Shown one piece after another: positions 60,214-64,000 of a DNA stretch of 64,000 bases (position 1 is its first letter; every line of letters begins with the position of its first letter). The stretch lies in assembly GCA_902781655.1 (NCBI GenBank), contig CACZJZ010000002.1:62001-126000 (forward strand). Direction: 5' to 3'. The position numbers were made by a program, and so were the translations under genes. This DNA comes from an uncultured Lachnospiraceae bacterium. Lineage in GTDB: Bacteria; Bacillota; Clostridia; Lachnospirales; Lachnospiraceae. The notes below the pieces were generated by a model. It had not been told where the DNA came from. It searched no databases and saw nothing but the letters and a program-made list of their open reading frames with translations.

Positions 60214-60969
60214 ATGTACAGCTGGAGTATCAGTGATCTGAAGAATAAGGGGAGAGCAAGCATGAGCCGCGCGTACTGGAAATGCGTGCTGTGCGCGATT
60301 ATTTTGACCCTCGCGGGAGGCGCGGCCGGGAGCTCCTCGGGAGGAAAGGCGGTCACGCAGTACGCCGTGAATGGTGGAAATGCTACCTGGGACTATCATT
60401 TTGACGCGTTCCCCTCCTTTATGCAGATCGTGCCGTTTATGATTTTCCTGGCAGCCGCCGCAATCGTCGTCTCCGTGATTTTCGTAGCTGTCGACATCTT
60501 TCTCCTCGCGCCGCTCGAGGTGGGCGCGGAGAAATTCTTTGTGGTAAACCGGGTGCAGGATGCGGACCTCGGCGAGGTCGGGACAGCGTTCCGCGCGCCG
60601 GGCTATCTCAATGTGGTGAAGACCCAGTTCCTCAGAAGACTGTACATCTTTCTCTGGAGCCTGCTGCTGGTCATCCCGGGCATCGTGAAGTCCTATGAAT
60701 ACCGGATGGTGCCCTACATTCTCTCGGAGAACCCGGAGATCGACAACCGGGAGGCGTTCCGCCTGTCCCGAAGCATGATGGATGGCGAGAAATGGAACGC
60801 TTTCGTGCTGGACCTTTCCTTTATCGGATGGCATATCCTCAGCTGCTTCACCTTGGGCCTGCTCGACCTGTTCTACACGAATCCCTATCAGCAGTGCACC
60901 AATGTGGAACTCTACGACGTGCTGAAGACAAGAATGTTCAGCAATGCGAATGCATTTTCTTCCAATTGA
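60214..60969 (+). CDS. DUF975 family membrane protein
   Basis: A 251-residue integral membrane protein with about five helices (ALLCAIILTLAGG-like near 25-40, IVPFMIFLAAAAIVVSVIFVAVDIFLL, YIFLWSLLLVIPGIVKSYEYRMVPYIL, FVLDLSFIGWHILSCFTLGLLDLFY). SYEYRMVPYILSENPEIDNREAFRLSRSMMDGEKWNAF is the hallmark DUF975 segment. Function is unknown; relatives are widespread in Firmicutes. GGAGGAAGAG precedes the ATG. The stop codon overlaps the -35 box of the following promoter. Confidence 0.87.
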   Translation: MYSWSISDLKNKGRASMSRAYWKCVLCAIILTLAGGAAGSSSGGKAVTQYAVNGGNATWDYHFDAFPSFMQIVPFMIFLAAAAIVVSVIFVAVDIFLLAPLEVGAEKFFVVNRVQDADLGEVGTAFRAPGYLNVVKTQFLRRLYIFLWSLLLVIPGIVKSYEYRMVPYILSENPEIDNREAFRLSRSMMDGEKWNAFVLDLSFIGWHILSCFTLGLLDLFYTNPYQQCTNVELYDVLKTRMFSNANAFSSN

Positions 60970-61003
60970 CAGCCGTGTGCAGGTCTGCTAAGATCACGGC
61001 TGT
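60966..61003 (+). promoter_or_regulatory. promoter of the MATE gene with overlapping inverted repeat
   Basis: TTGACA (60966-60971) and TAAGAT (60989-60994) are 17 bases apart. A perfect 9-bp inverted repeat, ACAGCCGTG (60969-60977) and CACGGCTGT (60995-61003), spans from the -35 to just past the -10 box and would suit a dimeric repressor. As a hairpin it lacks a T-run. Confidence 0.6.
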
Positions 61004-61104
61004 TGTTCAAGAAAACTGAATCATAAAACTTCGGAGGCCTTTTGTATGCGGTGCCTCCGGAGCGTGGATTTTTCCTTTGTTCTTTTCGCCACGAGAGTAT
61101 TCCT

Positions 61105-61143
61105 GCGGGAGCGTTCCCCGGGGATATTCCCGCGGCGTTTTTT
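61105..61143 (+). terminator. terminator-like hairpin in the MATE leader
   Basis: GCGGGA (61105-61110) pairs with TCCCGC (61128-61133) around an inner CCCC/GGGG, followed by GGCGTTTTTT. It lies upstream of the hairpin repeat and could act as an attenuator. Confidence 0.45.
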
Positions 61144-61174
61144 GTCCCTAACGAGTTTAGCTTGTTTGGGACAA
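61142..61174. repeat. 33-nt hairpin repeat
   Basis: TTGTCCCTAACGAG...CTTGTTTGGGACAA, identical to 34758-34790 except for one base. It ends four bases before the ribosome site of the MATE gene. Confidence 0.93.
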
Positions 61175-61189
61175 TTCTGGAGGTGTGCG

Positions 61190-62542
61190 GTGGATCAGTC
61201 TTTTATGAAGTCGAGGGCGGTGTTTCCGCTTGTGCTGTCGATGGCGCTGCCGATGGCTCTGTCGATGTTGGTGAATTCTCTCTACAATATTGTGGACAGT
61301 TTCTTTATTGCGCGGATCAGCGAGAAGGCGATGACGGCAATCTCGCTGGTGTTTCCGCTGCAAAATATTGCCAGTGCGGTGAGTATCGGGTTCGGTGTCG
61401 GTGTGAATGCGGCGGTGGCGTTTTATCTTGGCGCGGGGGACCGGAAGCGGGCAAACGGCGCGGCATCGGTCGGTCTGCTGCTGAGTCTTGTCCATGCGGC
61501 GGTGATGACGGTGGTGCTGGTGTGGGTCACGCCGTCGTTTCTGCGGTCGTTTTCTGCAGACGCGGAGGTGGTTTCCTACGGTGTCCGATACGAGAGGATT
61601 GTGCTGGGGCTGTGTGTCGTGGGTCAGGTACATCTGATTCTGGAGAAGCTGTTTCAGGCGATCGGGCGGATGAAGACGTCGATGGCGGCGATGATCGCGG
61701 GCTGTGTCACGAATATTGTGCTCGATCCGATCATGATTTTCGGGTTCGGGCCGGTTCCGGCGATGGGGATTGAGGGCGGCGCGGCAGCGACGGTGATCGG
61801 GCAGGCAGTGTCTCTCGGAATTTATCTGGTGCTGTATCTGCGCGGCGGGCTCGGGCCGGTCCGTCTCAGTTTTTCTGAGGGCTGGAAGGAACGTCGTCTT
61901 GCCGGCAGAATTTACGGTGTCGGGATTCCGGCGATTCTCAATCAGGCACTGCCTTCTCTGCTGATTACGGCGCTAAATGGCATTCTGGCGGCAGTATCGG
62001 ATACGGGCGTTCTGGTTCTCGGCATTTATTACAAGCTGCAGACGTTCATTTTCCTGACGACAAATGGGATTGTGCAGGGGATCCGGCCGATTATCAGTTA
62101 TAATTACGGGGCAGGGGAATATGAGCGGGTGCACCGGATCTTCCGCACGGCGCTGCTCTGTGCGCTGGTGGTGATGAGCGCAGGTGTTGTGCTGTGCCTT
62201 GGAATACCGGAGGCGCTGATCAGGCTGTTTGCCTCGGACGAGGCGGTGGTGAAGAGCGGCGCGGAAGCGCTGCGCATTATCAGCATAGGTTTTCTGTTCA
62301 GCGCGGTTTCGTTCTCTGTATGTGGGACGATGGAGGCGCTCGGAAGGGGATTCAGCTCGTTCATCATCTCGCTTCTCCGCTATGCGGCGGTGATTCTGCC
62401 GCTGGCGCTGCTGCTCTCGCGGTGGATGGGAGAGACAGGTGTCTGGCATGCGTTCTGGATCACGGAGGTCATCGCCGCGGCGGTCTCCGCGCTGCTGTAC
62501 CGGAGGATGTGGAGAATAGAACGTGACCGTCATTCAGTCTGA
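61190..62542 (+). CDS. MATE family efflux transporter, GTG start
   Basis: A 450-residue exporter with about twelve helices in two homologous halves: FPLVLSMALPMALSMLVNSLYNIVDSFFIARISEKAMTA opens the first half and GIPAILNQALPSLLITALNGIL the second. MATE proteins expel cationic drugs or metabolites in exchange for Na+ or H+. The best start is GTG at 61190, six bases after GGAGGTG; the ATG at 61205 is too far from it. The hairpin repeat and the upstream palindromic promoter suggest regulated expression. Confidence 0.88.
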   Translation: MDQSFMKSRAVFPLVLSMALPMALSMLVNSLYNIVDSFFIARISEKAMTAISLVFPLQNIASAVSIGFGVGVNAAVAFYLGAGDRKRANGAASVGLLLSLVHAAVMTVVLVWVTPSFLRSFSADAEVVSYGVRYERIVLGLCVVGQVHLILEKLFQAIGRMKTSMAAMIAGCVTNIVLDPIMIFGFGPVPAMGIEGGAAATVIGQAVSLGIYLVLYLRGGLGPVRLSFSEGWKERRLAGRIYGVGIPAILNQALPSLLITALNGILAAVSDTGVLVLGIYYKLQTFIFLTTNGIVQGIRPIISYNYGAGEYERVHRIFRTALLCALVVMSAGVVLCLGIPEALIRLFASDEAVVKSGAEALRIISIGFLFSAVSFSVCGTMEALGRGFSSFIISLLRYAAVILPLALLLSRWMGETGVWHAFWITEVIAAAVSALLYRRMWRIERDRHSV

Positions 62543-62631
62543 CAGTTTAATGGCACGATGAATGGCACGATGGATGACGCTTTATCGAAAAAACGGATTT
62601 CTTGATTGATATCACAAACGGAGGTCAAGCT

Positions 62632-64000
62632 ATGCCTTTTCTACCCGTGACGAGGAAGGAAATGGAGGATATGGGACTTTCGCAGATGGATTTTGTCTAT
62701 GTCTGCGGGGATGCGTATGTGGATCACCCGAGCTTCGGCGCGGCGATCATATCCCGGGTTCTGACGGCGCACGGGTATCATGTGGGGATGATCTGTCAGC
62801 CGGACTGGAGGGACCCGGAGAGCATTGATGTATTCGGGGAGCCGCGGCTCGGGTTCCTGGTGTCGTCCGGAAATATGGATTCGATGGTGAATCATTACAC
62901 GGTCGCGGGAAAGCACCGGCACGAGGACGCGTACAGTCCGAACGGCGAGACAGGGCACCGGCCGGACCGGGCGGTGATTGTGTACTGCAATCTGATCCGG
63001 CGAAAATACAAGAGGACGCCGATTGTGATCGGCGGCATCGAGGCGAGTCTCAGACGGATGGGACATTATGACTATTGGTCGGACAGTGTGCGCCGCTCGA
63101 TTCTGCTGGAGTCCGGCGCCGATCTCATTTCCTACGGGATGGGTGAGCACAGTATTGTAGAGATCGCGGACGCGCTCGCGGGCGGCCTCCGGGTGCAGGA
63201 CATCACCTTCATCCGCGGGACGGTTTACAAAACAAGAGATCTCGCCTCGCTGACCGACGAGGCCGCGGGGGCAGAGGGCACCGTGAGACTGCCGGATTTT
63301 GAGACGATCTGTCAGGACAAGCGCGCGTTCGCGGACAGCGTGCGGATTCAGTACGAGAACACGGACCCGTTCTCCGCTCACCGGATGTTCGAGGCCTATG
63401 ACGGCAAAACCTTTGTCGTCCAGAATCCGCCGTCGATGCCGCTGACGCAGATGGAGATGGACGATGTCTATGCGCTGCCATATATGCGCGATTATCACCC
63501 GATGTACCGCAGGCTCGGCGGGATTCCCGCCATCAGGGAGGTGAAATTCAGCCTCACCTCCAATCGGGGGTGTTTTGGCGGATGCAATTTCTGCGCGCTG
63601 ACGTTCCACGAGGGGCGGATCGTGCAGGCGCGGAGCCATGAGTCAATTCTGGCGGAAGCCAGAGAGATGACGAAGGATCCGGATTTCAAGGGTTACATCA
63701 GCGACGTGGGAGGACCGACCGCGGAATTCCGGGCACCAGCCTGCAGAGCGCAGCTTCGGCGCGGTGCCTGTGTGAACCGGCAGTGCCTGTTTCCGAAGCC
63801 CTGCCCGAATCTCGAGGCAGATCACAGCGATTACCGCGCGCTGCTCCGCGAGCTGCGACAACTGCCCGGCGTGAAGAAGGTTTTTGTCCGCTCGGGATTC
63901 CGGTTTGACTACCTACTCGCGGACAAGGACAGAAGCTTCCTGCGCGAGCTCTGCCAGTACCATGTGAGCGGCCAGCTGCGGGTCGCGCCGGAGCATATCT
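62632..64000 (+). CDS. YgiQ family radical SAM protein (3' truncated by window)
   Basis: The first 456 residues of a YgiQ-type protein. MPFLPVTRKEMEDMGLSQMDFVYVCGDAYVDHPSFGAAIISRVL is the usual N-terminal domain; the radical-SAM cysteines are in NRGCFGGCNFCALTFHEG (near residue 312). The frame runs open to the end of the window without a stop. GGAGGTCAAGC precedes the ATG. YgiQ proteins bind a 4Fe-4S cluster and S-adenosylmethionine; their reaction is not established. There is a 3'-side missing of some 150-200 residues judged by the family length near 600-650. Confidence 0.9.
   Translation, partial: MPFLPVTRKEMEDMGLSQMDFVYVCGDAYVDHPSFGAAIISRVLTAHGYHVGMICQPDWRDPESIDVFGEPRLGFLVSSGNMDSMVNHYTVAGKHRHEDAYSPNGETGHRPDRAVIVYCNLIRRKYKRTPIVIGGIEASLRRMGHYDYWSDSVRRSILLESGADLISYGMGEHSIVEIADALAGGLRVQDITFIRGTVYKTRDLASLTDEAAGAEGTVRLPDFETICQDKRAFADSVRIQYENTDPFSAHRMFEAYDGKTFVVQNPPSMPLTQMEMDDVYALPYMRDYHPMYRRLGGIPAIREVKFSLTSNRGCFGGCNFCALTFHEGRIVQARSHESILAEAREMTKDPDFKGYISDVGGPTAEFRAPACRAQLRRGACVNRQCLFPKPCPNLEADHSDYRALLRELRQLPGVKKVFVRSGFRFDYLLADKDRSFLRELCQYHVSGQLRVAPEHI

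Noticed and set aside
1..64000. CRISPR array, rRNA operon, prophage or transposase
   Set aside because: I found no spaced repeat array, no rRNA-like segment and no integrase or transposase motif on either strand.

Overview
The window reads as the chromosome of a GC-rich member of the Clostridia, most likely Lachnospiraceae. The evidence is Gram-positive: strong AGGAGG ribosome sites, a perfect CIRCE element, an L20-type attenuator before infC-rpmI-rplT, D12-type methylases, DUF975 and DUF4160 proteins, a TetM-like/NYN fusion and a DUF5717-DUF5716-like gene pair. I cannot name a genus. Backbone genes look close to 60 % GC by eye; two stretches (about 7.78-11.80 kb and 49.22-50.10 kb) are visibly more AT-rich.

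Layout. 0-3.8 kb: end of an M18 aminopeptidase, a small alpha/beta hydrolase and an elongation-factor-like GTPase fused to a NYN nuclease-like domain. 3.8-7.7 kb: three PLP enzymes of sulfur amino acid metabolism, one on the plus strand converging on two on the minus strand. 7.78-11.80 kb: a compact restriction-modification island (HTH regulator, double adenine methylase, AlwI-type nuclease) bracketed by a 22-bp direct repeat that contains the -35 box of the neighbouring sulfur gene. 12-15.6 kb: a MacAB-like export system. 15.7-25.7 kb: a secreted protein, a beta-CASP RNase, thyA-folA, oligoendopeptidase, an FAD oxidoreductase, a foldase-like lipoprotein and cardiolipin synthase. 25.8-34.7 kb: CIRCE-controlled htpG with unusual charged insertions, then a cluster of a giant protein, an Hsp70/actin-like protein and a TPR protein. 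35-37.2 kb: a polar amino acid ABC transporter. 37.4-40.3 kb: purB and purA. 40.4-45.6 kb: a LysR regulator, a HAD hydrolase, a small membrane protein and a GH2 beta-mannosidase-like enzyme. 45.6-47.2 kb: infC-rpmI-rplT with its attenuator. 47.2-49.2 kb: a Ktr/Trk potassium system. 49.2-50.1 kb: an AT-rich DUF4160 pair and tRNA-Pro(AGG). 50.1-53.4 kb: an SGNH hydrolase, a bicupin and hybrid cluster protein. 53.6-58 kb: a two-gene c-di-GMP module. 58-64 kb: guanine deaminase, a coiled-coil membrane protein, a DUF975 protein, a MATE exporter and a YgiQ radical SAM protein cut by the window edge.

The points most worth a second look are the repeat-bracketed Type IIS-like restriction island, the three-gene Hsp70-like cluster beside htpG, a 33-nt hairpin repeat present five times at four loci, a 76-bp repeat found before both the bicupin-hcp unit and the c-di-GMP unit, the tRNA-Pro with A34, and the fully readable antiterminator/terminator pair with an ATT start at infC.
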